Assembly: GCF_000174415.1 (NCBI RefSeq) | Contig: NZ_ACJM01000015.1 | Coordinates: forward strand, 1-64,000 | Reading direction: 5' to 3' | Source: Dethiobacter alkaliphilus AHT 1 | GTDB taxonomy: Bacteria; Bacillota; Dethiobacteria; Dethiobacterales; Dethiobacteraceae | Length of the DNA stretch: 64,000 nucleotides | Notes under the pieces: model-generated | What the model was told of the DNA's origin: nothing | Databases searched by the model: none | What the model saw: the letters and a program-made list of their open reading frames with translations, nothing else | Translations under genes and position numbers: made by a program | Shown here: one piece after another, positions 43,480 through 50,971 of the stretch | How the letters are laid out: each line of letters starts with the position of its first letter | Position numbering within the stretch: the stretch's first letter is position 1

Positions 43480-43508
43480 TTGACAAAAAGCGCAGAACAT
43501 GCTATACT
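43480..43508 (+). promoter_or_regulatory. Strong sigma-A promoter of veg
   Basis: A consensus TTGACA (43480-43485) and TATACT (43503-43508) are exactly 17 bp apart. The veg promoter is a very strong sigma-A promoter in B. subtilis too. It implies a ~115-base leader that includes the hairpin element at 43569. Confidence 0.87.
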
Positions 43509-43568
43509 TTTAGAGTAGAAAATTACATGTCTGTAGCTTGCACAAGAGATAGCAGAACTTGGCACAAT

Positions 43569-43606
43569 GCGCGCGTTAAGGGAACCGAATAAGCGTGCTT
43601 TTCTTG
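43569..43606 (+). repeat. Dispersed hairpin element, copy E (3-prime module)
   Basis: GCGCGC (43569-43574), GTTAAGGGAACCGAATAA and GCGTGC (43593-43598) then TTTTCTTG match the 3-prime module, lying in the veg leader. One G-U pair is allowed in the stem. Confidence 0.75.
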
Positions 43607-43633
43607 TAAAGTAAACCTTATCTGGGGTGATAA

Positions 43634-43909
43634 ATGTTGGCAGCCACCAATGCGCTTTTACAAATCAGGCGCAGCCTGGAAACTCACGTGGGACAGCAAA
43701 TACGCTTGCGAGCCCACCGGGGTCGCCGGAAAACGCTGGAAAAAGTTGGTGTACTTGAGAATACCTATCCCTCTATCTTTGTGGTAAGAATTGATGAGCC
43801 CAACTATAATCAGCGACTTTCCTTTTCCTATGCAGACGTTTTAACGGAAACTGTCGAGCTGACACTGATGCAAAAAGCACGGGAAAGTAAGACGAAAAAT
43901 CTGGCATAA
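43634..43909 (+). CDS. veg: Veg protein
   Basis: The 91-residue product matches Veg: LLQIRRSLETHVGQQIRLRAHRGRRKT, GVLENTYPSIFVVRIDE and RLSFSYADVLTETVELT. Veg is a small Sm/KOW-like beta-barrel protein linked to biofilm formation and spore outgrowth in Bacillus. It has its own strong promoter and terminator. Confidence 0.94.
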   Translation: MLAATNALLQIRRSLETHVGQQIRLRAHRGRRKTLEKVGVLENTYPSIFVVRIDEPNYNQRLSFSYADVLTETVELTLMQKARESKTKNLA

Positions 43910-43920
43910 TTTTGAAACGA

Positions 43921-43962
43921 AGAGAAAGCACAGCTTACAAAGCTGTGCTTTCTCTTTTTTTG
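43921..43962 (+). terminator. Intrinsic terminator of veg
   Basis: A perfect 15-pair stem (AGAGAAAGCACAGCT with AGCTGTGCTTTCTCT), short loop and T run. Confidence 0.95.
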
Positions 43963-44130
43963 CTGCCAGTGTTATAGTTTCACAGTTTTGCGAAGCTTAA
44001 AATAAGCAAAAAAAGACATATTTGCTGCTGCGAGAAAATAGATATGTTAAAGATATGCATGCCTTGGTCACATTTTCCGCGGTAATCTCATATTATTTAA
44101 CGGGCGATGCCACGGGAAAGGGGGCGTGGG

Positions 44131-44158
44131 ATACATTTTTCCGTTTTTTGCATATAGT
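44131..44158 (+). promoter_or_regulatory. Candidate sigma-E promoter of the first SPOCS/LysM gene
   Basis: ATA (44131-44133) and CATATAGT (44151-44158) are 17 bases apart, the same words as before bofA. The rest of the ~275-base gap after veg holds nothing recognisable. Confidence 0.45.
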
Positions 44159-44187
44159 GTAGTAAATTAGATGAAAGGAGGCCGAAC

Positions 44188-45840
44188 ATGGGTAAAGATG
44201 ATCATGTTGTTGCGCTGGAATGTATCAGCGAACTGTTGAAGGTGGAGCAGGTCGTTGGTGAAAACGCCTCACAGACCTCTGTCATCAGAGATGTAACCCT
44301 GCCGGACAGAGTTCGTAAAATCACCGAAGTAGACGCCACCCTTCGCAATGTCCGGGGCCGTGTAATTGAAAATAAGGTGGTAGTGGAAGGTATCGTCCAT
44401 AAGCAAATTTTCTATGTGGATGATGATACCGGCCAGTTGAAGGAGTTTACGGTACCGGAAGAAAGATTTGTACATTTTGTGGATGTGCCCGGTGCAATGC
44501 CCGGCATGAATGTGCAGGTACATGGAAGAATTGAGTTTGTTGGCCATGACTTTATCAAGGAAATAGTGGATAACAAGAAAAAAGGCAGGGCCGACGAGGG
44601 TTCGGCAAGTGAGGAGACCGGAGCACAGGAAGTTGACGCCAACTGGGGTAAGCCGGGTTTCCCAAGCAAGCCTGAAAAGCCCGACAGGGTAGAATCTCTG
44701 TTTAGGCAGACAGTGGTTCTGGAATTGTTTGCCAAGGTCACTGAGACCATGCAGCTCAATGTTGTTGTGGATGCAGTTGGCATTCCGGAAGACCGGGTAA
44801 TGACCGAACTACTCAAGGTGGATAGTGTAATAGGTGAGGGCGCAGCGCAGGCAAAAGTGCGGGCCGACATCGATTTTGACCGTCCGGCGCGCAAGATTCA
44901 ACGGATAGATTCAGAGGTCAGAAATGTCACAGCCCGGGTCATTGAAAACAAAGTGGTTGTGGAAGGTGTGCTCCACAAACAGATTTTCTTTGTGGGTGCC
45001 GATGATGATGTAGTGTATGAAGTTTCCGTTGATGAGCCGTTTACCCACTTTGTGGATATTCCCGGAGCTTTTCCCGGCGCCAATGTGCAGGTCTTCCCCA
45101 GGGTGGAATTTGTCAATGTTGTAATTGACAACTATGATCCTACCATGGGAGTTCAGACCGCCATCATCGACATATTCGTCAAAGTGACGGAAACGGTTCA
45201 GGTGGATGTAGTTACCGATATCAGAGATGTGCCGGTAACAAAAGAATTGCTGAAGGTTTCCCAGGTTATAGGCGAAGGCGCACGTCAGGAAACTATTGTG
45301 GCCAATCTTCAGGCGCCTGCTCCGGCCAGAAAGATTGCCGGTCCGCCGGACACCCGTTTTGAAAACGTGGAAGCGCGAGTCATAGAGAACAAAGTTATTG
45401 TCGAGGGCGATCTGGTCAAACAAATCTTTTTTGTCCGGGATGGGGAAGTTCCTGAAGTTTTGGAGTTCGAGGTAACTGAACGCTTCACTGTATTTGTGGA
45501 TATCCCCGGGGCCATGCCCGGCCATGTGGTGCAGGTTTATCCCCGTGTGGAATTCACCGATTTTGAAATCGATCCCCAGGATCGCACACAAATCCGTCAG
45601 ACTTCAGTGATTGAAGTATTTGTTAAGGTAACGGAGTTTGTCCAGCTGGAAGTTGTAACAGACTGTGAAGTGGCTCCCGTTCCTTCAGTGACCATTTATG
45701 TGGTTCAGCCCGGCGACACACTCTTTAAGATCGCCAAAAAATTCAGTGTTACAGTTGATGAAATTCTGGCGGCAAACCCGGACATCACCGATCCTAACGT
45801 GATTTTCCCGGGTCAGAAGATCTTTATTCCAAGAAAATAA
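44188..45840 (+). CDS. Spore-coat protein with three SPOCS (DUF3794) domains and LysM
   Basis: The 550-residue protein has three repeats of the SPOCS unit (about residues 10-125, 205-345 and 350-490), each with R.I...D...RNV..RVIENKVVVEG.LHKQIF and F.HFVD.PGA.PG..VQV. It ends with a LysM domain (YVVQPGDTLFKIAKKFSVTV ... NVIFPGQKIFIP) for peptidoglycan binding. Proteins of this type sit in the coat or cortex interface like SafA or SpoVID. There is no signal peptide, which fits mother-cell assembly. A charged linker (KKKGRADEGSASEETGA) separates units one and two. The strong GAAAGGAGG ribosome site suggests high expression. Confidence 0.9.
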   Translation: MGKDDHVVALECISELLKVEQVVGENASQTSVIRDVTLPDRVRKITEVDATLRNVRGRVIENKVVVEGIVHKQIFYVDDDTGQLKEFTVPEERFVHFVDVPGAMPGMNVQVHGRIEFVGHDFIKEIVDNKKKGRADEGSASEETGAQEVDANWGKPGFPSKPEKPDRVESLFRQTVVLELFAKVTETMQLNVVVDAVGIPEDRVMTELLKVDSVIGEGAAQAKVRADIDFDRPARKIQRIDSEVRNVTARVIENKVVVEGVLHKQIFFVGADDDVVYEVSVDEPFTHFVDIPGAFPGANVQVFPRVEFVNVVIDNYDPTMGVQTAIIDIFVKVTETVQVDVVTDIRDVPVTKELLKVSQVIGEGARQETIVANLQAPAPARKIAGPPDTRFENVEARVIENKVIVEGDLVKQIFFVRDGEVPEVLEFEVTERFTVFVDIPGAMPGHVVQVYPRVEFTDFEIDPQDRTQIRQTSVIEVFVKVTEFVQLEVVTDCEVAPVPSVTIYVVQPGDTLFKIAKKFSVTVDEILAANPDITDPNVIFPGQKIFIPRK

Positions 45841-45846
45841 CCAGGA

Positions 45847-45878
45847 AAATGTAGCATCGCTGATGCTACATTTTTTTT
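45847..45878 (+). terminator. Intrinsic terminator
   Basis: A perfect 12-pair stem (AAATGTAGCATC with GATGCTACATTT), GCT loop and T run. Confidence 0.93.
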
Positions 45879-45906
45879 GTGCCTGTCCCCCATCATTGGA
45901 CAGTAA

Positions 45907-45933
45907 ACTTTTCCTTGCTTTCCACATACGATA
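45907..45933 (+). promoter_or_regulatory. Candidate sigma-K or sigma-E promoter of the second SPOCS/LysM gene
   Basis: AC (45907-45908) and CATACGATA (45925-45933), 16 bp apart, match the sigma-K pattern. The start site would fall very near the GGGGAGG ribosome site, so the assignment is tentative. Confidence 0.4.
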
Positions 45934-45952
45934 AAACGGGGAGGCGTGAAAA

Positions 45953-47497
45953 ATGGGAAATGAAAAGTTTGAACACATCAGTCGTGTTCTGCCGTTAATA
46001 TTGGCGGCGGGAGAAACAGAGTTGGATTTTTCGTTATTGTGGTCTTTGCCCGGAAATGTTAGTGAGTATAATGAGCCGGAACTGACAGTTATGGATGTGG
46101 AGGCCCAGGCGCTTGAAAATCAGATCTGTATACGTTTTTCCATTAATCAGGAAACCTACTACGTGGACGAGAAAACAGGCCTGGTGGAGAAAGCATCCAC
46201 CACCCATCAGCAAACCCGTCTTTTGCCTGTGGACAACATAAAGCCGGGCGATCTGGTTCAAGTTGATGTGGCAGCAGACCTGCGGGGAAACTGGCAAGCG
46301 GTACGCAGCAAGGACGGTACATCATTTAAAGGAGACTGCCGTTTGTCAGTGGGCTATACCGTACAGGAGCAGCAGGAGGTAATGTTTTATAAGCCCGCGC
46401 AGCTGGATGGCGAGATTCTGGCAGAGTCGTTGAGCGTTGAGTCCATCCACAGCCGGTTTGCGCGAACCATCGATTTGGCAATTCCGGCAGAGTTTACAGA
46501 AGCACCCGCCAGTTTGGCAAAAATTGAAGCAGAACTGGTTAATGTTAAAGCAACCAGTCTCTTTGCCTGGGTTAAAGTGGAGGGGGAAGTGGTAGCTCAG
46601 TTACCTTACCTAAACAATGAGGGCCAGCCCTGTGAGGAGATGGTTGTCTATCCTGTAAAACAATATCTGGAGGTGCCTGAAGCGCGGCCGGATATGGAGG
46701 TTGCGCCCGGTGGCAGGGTGGAGATATTTACCTGCCAGCATGAAGACGGGGAAAAAGCAGGGACACTGCGCGGTTTGCTGCATATCCAGGGACGTTTGTC
46801 ACGGCTTGAACCCCTTAATGTTGCTCTGCAGGCTCGCAGTCATCAGTCTTTTTACCATGGCCATAAACCTCACCAGTACCCCCATGATAAACCTTTCTGG
46901 TTAGAGCAGGTGGTGGGCACCGGTTCTTCGCAGACTTTGATTCAGCGGGAAATTATTTTTGTCAGGCGGGCCAGAAAAGTACGGGAGCCGGTGGATGCCA
47001 GAGTCCGAAACCTGCGCCATGAAATTATCCCCAACAAAGTCATCGTCCGGGGCGTACTGCATAAGCAGATAATGGCTGTGGATGCAGAAACCAGTGTGGT
47101 ATTTTCCCAGGATGTCCGTGAGGATTTTGTTCATTTTGTAGACGTACCCGGTGCCTCTCCGGGCATGCGAGCCCACGTGGACGCCAGGGTAGAGTTTGTA
47201 AAAGTAGATATTCATCCGGGGGGAGAGACTGCCCGCCAGGTAACCATCATCGAGATTCGGGTCAAGGTGACCCGTCCGGTGAAAAAGGATGTGGTGGTAA
47301 GCCCCATAAGCCCGCCGCACAAGCCTGTCAAGCCTCCGGCAAAGCCTGAGAAAAGAGTTTATACAGTTCGCTCCGGCGACTCGGTCTGGAAGATTGCCAA
47401 TATGTTTGGTGTTTCCATGGAGTCCATCATCAGAGCCAACAATCTGCAAAACCCCGATCTGATCTTTCCCGGCCAGCAATTGATTATCCCCCGCTAA
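45953..47497 (+). CDS. Second SPOCS/LysM spore-coat protein
   Basis: The 514-residue protein has a divergent N-terminal half (residues 1-310; weak SPOCS-like beta units such as EAQALENQICIRFSINQETYYVDE) and one clear SPOCS domain (about 325-450: REPVDARVRNLRHEIIPNKV, VRGVLHKQIMAVD and DFVHFVDVPGASPG). A Pro/Lys linker and a C-terminal LysM (VYTVRSGDSVWKIANMFG) follow. It is paralogous to the preceding gene. It has no signal peptide and is expected in the spore coat. Confidence 0.86.
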   Translation: MGNEKFEHISRVLPLILAAGETELDFSLLWSLPGNVSEYNEPELTVMDVEAQALENQICIRFSINQETYYVDEKTGLVEKASTTHQQTRLLPVDNIKPGDLVQVDVAADLRGNWQAVRSKDGTSFKGDCRLSVGYTVQEQQEVMFYKPAQLDGEILAESLSVESIHSRFARTIDLAIPAEFTEAPASLAKIEAELVNVKATSLFAWVKVEGEVVAQLPYLNNEGQPCEEMVVYPVKQYLEVPEARPDMEVAPGGRVEIFTCQHEDGEKAGTLRGLLHIQGRLSRLEPLNVALQARSHQSFYHGHKPHQYPHDKPFWLEQVVGTGSSQTLIQREIIFVRRARKVREPVDARVRNLRHEIIPNKVIVRGVLHKQIMAVDAETSVVFSQDVREDFVHFVDVPGASPGMRAHVDARVEFVKVDIHPGGETARQVTIIEIRVKVTRPVKKDVVVSPISPPHKPVKPPAKPEKRVYTVRSGDSVWKIANMFGVSMESIIRANNLQNPDLIFPGQQLIIPR

Positions 47498-47529
47498 TGG
47501 CAGATTTGACCATCTGTGCGAATTTAGGA

Positions 47530-47557
47530 AACAGCGGCTGATGAAGCCGCTGTTTTT
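47530..47557 (+). terminator. Intrinsic terminator
   Basis: A perfect ten-pair stem (AACAGCGGCT with AGCCGCTGTT), GATGA loop and T run. Confidence 0.92.
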
Positions 47558-47686
47558 CTAATTAACATAATTTGTTGCCGCGCTGCACTCCGCAATGGGT
47601 TTTGAAGAAAAACGCATCACTAATTATAATGAAATCATAACAATATTAAGTTATGTTAACATCTTAGCCTGAAGGAGTGTATTGTT

Positions 47687-48562
47687 TTGCACAAGAAATG
47701 GACAAGCATCTTTTCCCTGGCACTATTTATCACCTTGATGATTGGTTTCTCCTCTGTGGCGGAAGCAACCACCACCCGTTTTGTTTTCCGTTACACATCC
47801 AACGGATGGCAGCGAATTTCTTCACCGGCCCAAAATAACAACCGGGTTACATATGCTTTTTACCAGGCAGAACGCGGTGAAAATCTCTTCCGCATCAGCA
47901 AAAGGCATGATACCACCGTAACAGAGCTTATGCGCTTAAATCGTCTCTCCGGCACTGGCATTCGTGCCAGGCAGCTGTTATTGGTTCCTGTCCGGACTCC
48001 TGACCCCAAGCCGGAACCGCAACCGGAACCGCAACCGGAACCGCAGCCGGAACCACAACCGGAACCACAACCGGAACCGCAGCCGGAGCCGCAGCCCGAA
48101 CCACAACCACAACCTGAGCCCAAGCCCGAGCCTAAGCCGGAGCCACAACCGGATCCCGTTGAGCAGCCGGTAAGCGGTCTGACCCAAGAAGAACAGCAGA
48201 TGCTGGATTTGGTAAATCACGAACGGACAAGCCGGGGATTGCCGGCACTGCAGGCCGATCTGGAGGTGACCCGGCTTGCCAGGCTGAAAAGTCAGGATAT
48301 GATTGATTACAACTACTTTTCACATCAGTCTCCCACATACGGTTCCCCCTTTGATATGATGCGCAATGCCGGGGTTAGCTACCGTACCGCAGGAGAGAAC
48401 CTGGCCGGAAACTCGTCGGTGGAGAGAGCCCATACCGCTCTCATGAATTCTCCCGGACACCGGGCAAATATCCTAAACCCTGATTTCACCCATATCGGTA
48501 TAGGCATCATCACCGGCGGCCGCTATGGTAAGATGTTTACCCAGATGTTTGTGGGCAGATAA
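47687..48562 (+). CDS. Secreted LysM and CAP-domain protein (YkwD type)
   Basis: The 291-residue protein has a signal peptide (cleavage near AEA, residues 25-27), a LysM-like domain ([20 protein letters not shown]) and a Pro-Glu-Pro-Gln tandem linker of ~50 residues. The C-terminal CAP/SCP domain ([56 protein letters not shown]) keeps the His and Glu residues of the family. The start is TTG 47687, nine bases from AAGGAG. Similar proteins are found in spore coats or the wall of clostridia. The enzymatic role is unproven. Confidence 0.87.
   Translation: MHKKWTSIFSLALFITLMIGFSSVAEATTTRFVFRYTSNGWQRISSPAQNNNRVTYAFYQAERGENLFRISKRHDTTVTELMRLNRLSGTGIRARQLLLVPVRTPDPKPEPQPEPQPEPQPEPQPEPQPEPQPEPQPEPQPQPEPKPEPKPEPQPDPVEQPVSGLTQEEQQMLDLVNHERTSRGLPALQADLEVTRLARLKSQDMIDYNYFSHQSPTYGSPFDMMRNAGVSYRTAGENLAGNSSVERAHTALMNSPGHRANILNPDFTHIGIGIITGGRYGKMFTQMFVGR
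48003..48152 (+). repeat. Tandem repeat encoding the Pro-Glu-Pro-Gln linker
   Basis: Imperfect 12-base units (CCGGAACCGCAA and relatives) run through this stretch and encode the rigid linker between the LysM and CAP domains. Such tracts often vary in length between strains. Confidence 0.88.
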
Positions 48563-48575
48563 GCGTAGAAATACA

Positions 48576-48614
48576 AAAAGTGCCTGAATCTTAGCGACTC
48601 AGGCACTTTTCTTT
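48576..48614 (+). terminator. Intrinsic terminator
   Basis: A perfect 12-pair stem (AAAAGTGCCTGA with TCAGGCACTTTT), 11-base loop, T-rich tail. Confidence 0.88.
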
Positions 48615-48618
48615 GTTC

Positions 48619-48742
48619 TACTGGAAATTATAACGCTTTGCAGTTAGCAAAGCTGCTAAGGAAACCAGTATCAAAAGCACGCGTTAAGGGATGATATGCT
48701 CCCCTTTGAGTAGACACCTGAAATAAGCGTGCTTTTTTCTTG
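48619..48742 (+). repeat. Dispersed two-hairpin element, copy B
   Basis: This full copy has TACTGG (48619-48624) pairing with CCAGTA (48665-48670), inner stem GCTTTGC-AGTTA-GCAAAGC, then AAAAGCACGC and GCGTGC (48677-48682 with 48727-48732) before TTTTTTCTTG. Compared with other copies the second loop holds ~28 extra bases between GTTAAGGG and GAAATAA. It lies between two convergent genes. Confidence 0.8.
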
Positions 48743-48802
48743 ATTCAATCTTGCCGGCTTAAACTAAAGACATGCCGGTTAGAAGGCGTTATCTCTTTTT
48801 TC

Positions 48803-49321
48803 TTATTCAAACTTGGGGATGACCAGCAATTTGCCGGGGTGCAGGTATTTGGGGAACTTGATTTTGTTGAAGTGGATTAATTGTTCCGGGGTGATTCGGA
48901 AGCGCCGGGCAATGGTTTCCACCGTGTCGCCGGGGCGGACCTGGTAAACCTCTTTGCCGATATGCTCCGGAATTTTGACTTTTTCTTCTTTTTCAAAGAT
49001 GATGACCGGTGTTCCGATGGGGGTAAGCGGGAACAGCTCTTCCACGTCTTCGTTATACATGCGGACACATCCGGCGGTGGCTGCTGTGCCGATGGTCCAG
49101 GGGTTAAAGGTGCCGTGGATTCCGTGCCGCTGGTATGTAAATGCCATCCAGCGGGTTCCCAGCATTTGGTGAGGACGCGGGTTTTTCTCGTAAACACTGA
49201 ACTCGCCCAGAGGGGTGGGTGTGTCAGGTTTACCGATGGCGATGGGGTATGTTTTGTAATACTGGCCCTGATGGTAGAAAGTTAATTTCTTCATCAGCCG
49301 GTTTATTTCTATGCGTGTCAT
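48803..49321 (-). CDS. L,D-transpeptidase (YkuD) with C-terminal LysM
   Basis: The 172-residue protein has the YkuD domain (KLTFYHQGQYYKTYPIAIGKPD, TPTPLGEFSVYEK) with catalytic motif HGIHGTFNPWTIGTAATAGC then VRM, the final Cys being the nucleophile. A C-terminal LysM follows (YQVRPGDTVETIARRFRI). No signal peptide is seen, which suits a mother-cell enzyme acting on the spore cortex or coat, as for B. subtilis YkuD. ATG 49321 is chosen behind GGAGGC. It lies opposite to the surrounding genes. Confidence 0.91.
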   Translation of the reverse strand: MTRIEINRLMKKLTFYHQGQYYKTYPIAIGKPDTPTPLGEFSVYEKNPRPHQMLGTRWMAFTYQRHGIHGTFNPWTIGTAATAGCVRMYNEDVEELFPLTPIGTPVIIFEKEEKVKIPEHIGKEVYQVRPGDTVETIARRFRITPEQLIHFNKIKFPKYLHPGKLLVIPKFE

Positions 49322-49430
49322 TTTAAAGCCTCCGTACATTAGTTGGTATAACATCATATGTGGCGGAAATTTTTTTGTTAATTTAGTGGTATATTTTATT
49401 AAAAATTATCGAATTATAAATAAATTAACA

Positions 49431-49460
49431 GCTATAGTCCTGTTTTTTTCGGGCAAATTA
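49431..49460 (+). promoter_or_regulatory. Candidate sigma-G promoter of sspF
   Basis: GCTATA (49431-49436) and CAAATTA (49454-49460), 17 bp apart, resemble the forespore sigma-G consensus expected for a small acid-soluble spore protein. Confidence 0.4.
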
Positions 49461-49506
49461 TAAATGTCTCTTCATTGTTTAAAAAAAAACAAGGAGTTGA
49501 GGCTAT

Positions 49507-49686
49507 ATGAGTCCGAGGCGTAAACCGATTATGTCCGATGCTCTTAAAGAGGAAATAGCCGAAGAGCTGGGAGTAGCTAATGTGGTGCGTCAGGATGGTT
49601 GGGGCAGTGTTTCTTCCAGGGACTGTGGTAACTTGGTGAAGATGGCCATTGAACGTGCAGAAAAAGCTCTGATGAATGGACAGTAA
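49507..49686 (+). CDS. sspF: Small acid-soluble spore protein, alpha/beta type (SspF)
   Basis: The 59-residue product reads MSPRRKPIMSDALKEEIAEE, LGVANVV, GWGSVSSRDCGNLVKMAIER and ends AEKALMNGQ, matching SspF. These proteins coat and protect spore DNA. AACAAGGAGTTG precedes the ATG. Its place after veg and before ispE is as in B. subtilis, although several genes are inserted here. Confidence 0.93.
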   Translation: MSPRRKPIMSDALKEEIAEELGVANVVRQDGWGSVSSRDCGNLVKMAIERAEKALMNGQ

Positions 49687-49690
49687 GGAA

Positions 49691-49725
49691 AACAGGCATG
49701 CTTAAAAAAGCATGCCTGTTTTTTT
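49691..49725 (+). terminator. Intrinsic terminator of sspF
   Basis: A perfect 11-pair stem (AACAGGCATGC with GCATGCCTGTT), A-rich loop and T run. The remaining gap to 49921 holds a GGAAATTATAAC word related to the dispersed element but nothing else clear. Confidence 0.93.
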
Positions 49726-49921
49726 GGGCCGGAAATTATAACTCCTGGCGATTTGACACTGCTACGCTGGATAACCTACCAATTTAAGGGCTGTTTTGGA
49801 GAAATTTGCCGATTATAAAGGAATTCTAAACCGAATGTGGAATAGTTAAGCATAAATTTAGATTTGTAGAATTTGGGCAGAATATGTTGTGACAGATGCC
49901 GATTAGTTATGGAGGGTACAT

Positions 49922-50956
49922 ATGAAAGAGCTTAGAAGTTTACAGGATGTTCAGAATATGGAGGTTAATTCGGGCCGTAAGCTGAATTCAGCTACCCATG
50001 AAGAGGTGTTGGCCGGGGCTACCACTGATATTTATTTTATCCGCACCCTGGAGATTCTTAATGCTACCAACCGCAGTGACGCCGTTGTCACCGCAGAGGT
50101 TTTTGCCAGCCGTCCCGGAGTACTTTGCGGAATTGAAGAAGCTGTGCAGCTTTTAAAAACCAAAGATGTGAAGGTATGGGCTTTGGAAGAAGGCGAAGAA
50201 TTTGCACAAAAAGAAGTGGTCTTGCGCATTAAAGGCCGCTACAGCGATTTTGGCATTTATGAGACGGGAATCCTTGGTATGCTGGCCAGTTCCAGCGGTT
50301 GGGCAACTGCAGCCCGGCGCTGTAAGGAGCTTGCCGGTGACAGAGCTGTATTTTGTTTTGGCGCCCGTCATGTTCATCCTGCAGTGGCGCCGGTAATGGA
50401 GCGTGCCGCCATTGTTGGCGGCGCCGACGGGTGCAGTTGTATTCTTGGCGCAAAGCTGGCCGGCCGCAAGCCGTCCGGTACTGTGCCCCATGCGGTGATG
50501 CTTATCGTAGGTGATACCGTTGAAGTAGCTTTGGCTTATGACCGCATTATGCCCACAGAAGATCCCCGGATTGTGCTGGTGGATACTTTTAAGGACGAGG
50601 CGGAGGAAACGCTGCGGGTAGCCGAGGCTCTGCAGGATAAGTTAACCGGTGTCCGGCTGGATACGCCCAGTGAGCGGGGCGGAGTGAGGCCGGGGTTGGT
50701 ACGGGAAATCCGGGCCCGGCTTGATCAGGCCGGTTATAACCATGTTAAACTGTTTGTGTCGGGAGGGATAGACGAAGAGCGCATGCCTGCACTGATGGAG
50801 GCAGGAACCGATGCCTTTGGTGTGGGAAGTTTTATCTCCCGTGCACCGGCCATTGATATGACCATGGATATTAAGGAACTGGACGGTAAGCCCATTGCCA
50901 AGCGCGGCCGTATTCCCGGCATCACGGAATCCCTGCGCCTGAAAGAAATTCTATAA
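49922..50956 (+). CDS. Nicotinate phosphoribosyltransferase
   Basis: The 344-residue enzyme resembles the shorter nicotinate phosphoribosyltransferases: EVFASRPGVLCGIEEAVQLL, GIYETGILGMLASSSGWATAA, FCFGARHVHPAVAPVMERAA, KPSGTVPHAVML, VRLDTPSERGGVRPGLVREIRARLD and KLFVSGGIDEERMPAL. It makes nicotinate mononucleotide from nicotinate and PRPP for NAD salvage. A strong GGAGGG precedes the ATG. The next gene, a histidine kinase, begins 15 bases after its end. Confidence 0.92.
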   Translation: MKELRSLQDVQNMEVNSGRKLNSATHEEVLAGATTDIYFIRTLEILNATNRSDAVVTAEVFASRPGVLCGIEEAVQLLKTKDVKVWALEEGEEFAQKEVVLRIKGRYSDFGIYETGILGMLASSSGWATAARRCKELAGDRAVFCFGARHVHPAVAPVMERAAIVGGADGCSCILGAKLAGRKPSGTVPHAVMLIVGDTVEVALAYDRIMPTEDPRIVLVDTFKDEAEETLRVAEALQDKLTGVRLDTPSERGGVRPGLVREIRARLDQAGYNHVKLFVSGGIDEERMPALMEAGTDAFGVGSFISRAPAIDMTMDIKELDGKPIAKRGRIPGITESLRLKEIL

Positions 50957-50971
50957 CCAGGGGATGAAGTT

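Noticed and set aside
48003-48152. CRISPR-like tandem repeat
   Set aside because: The repeats are contiguous 12-base coding units for a Pro-Glu-Pro-Gln linker with no spacers, and no cas gene is near.
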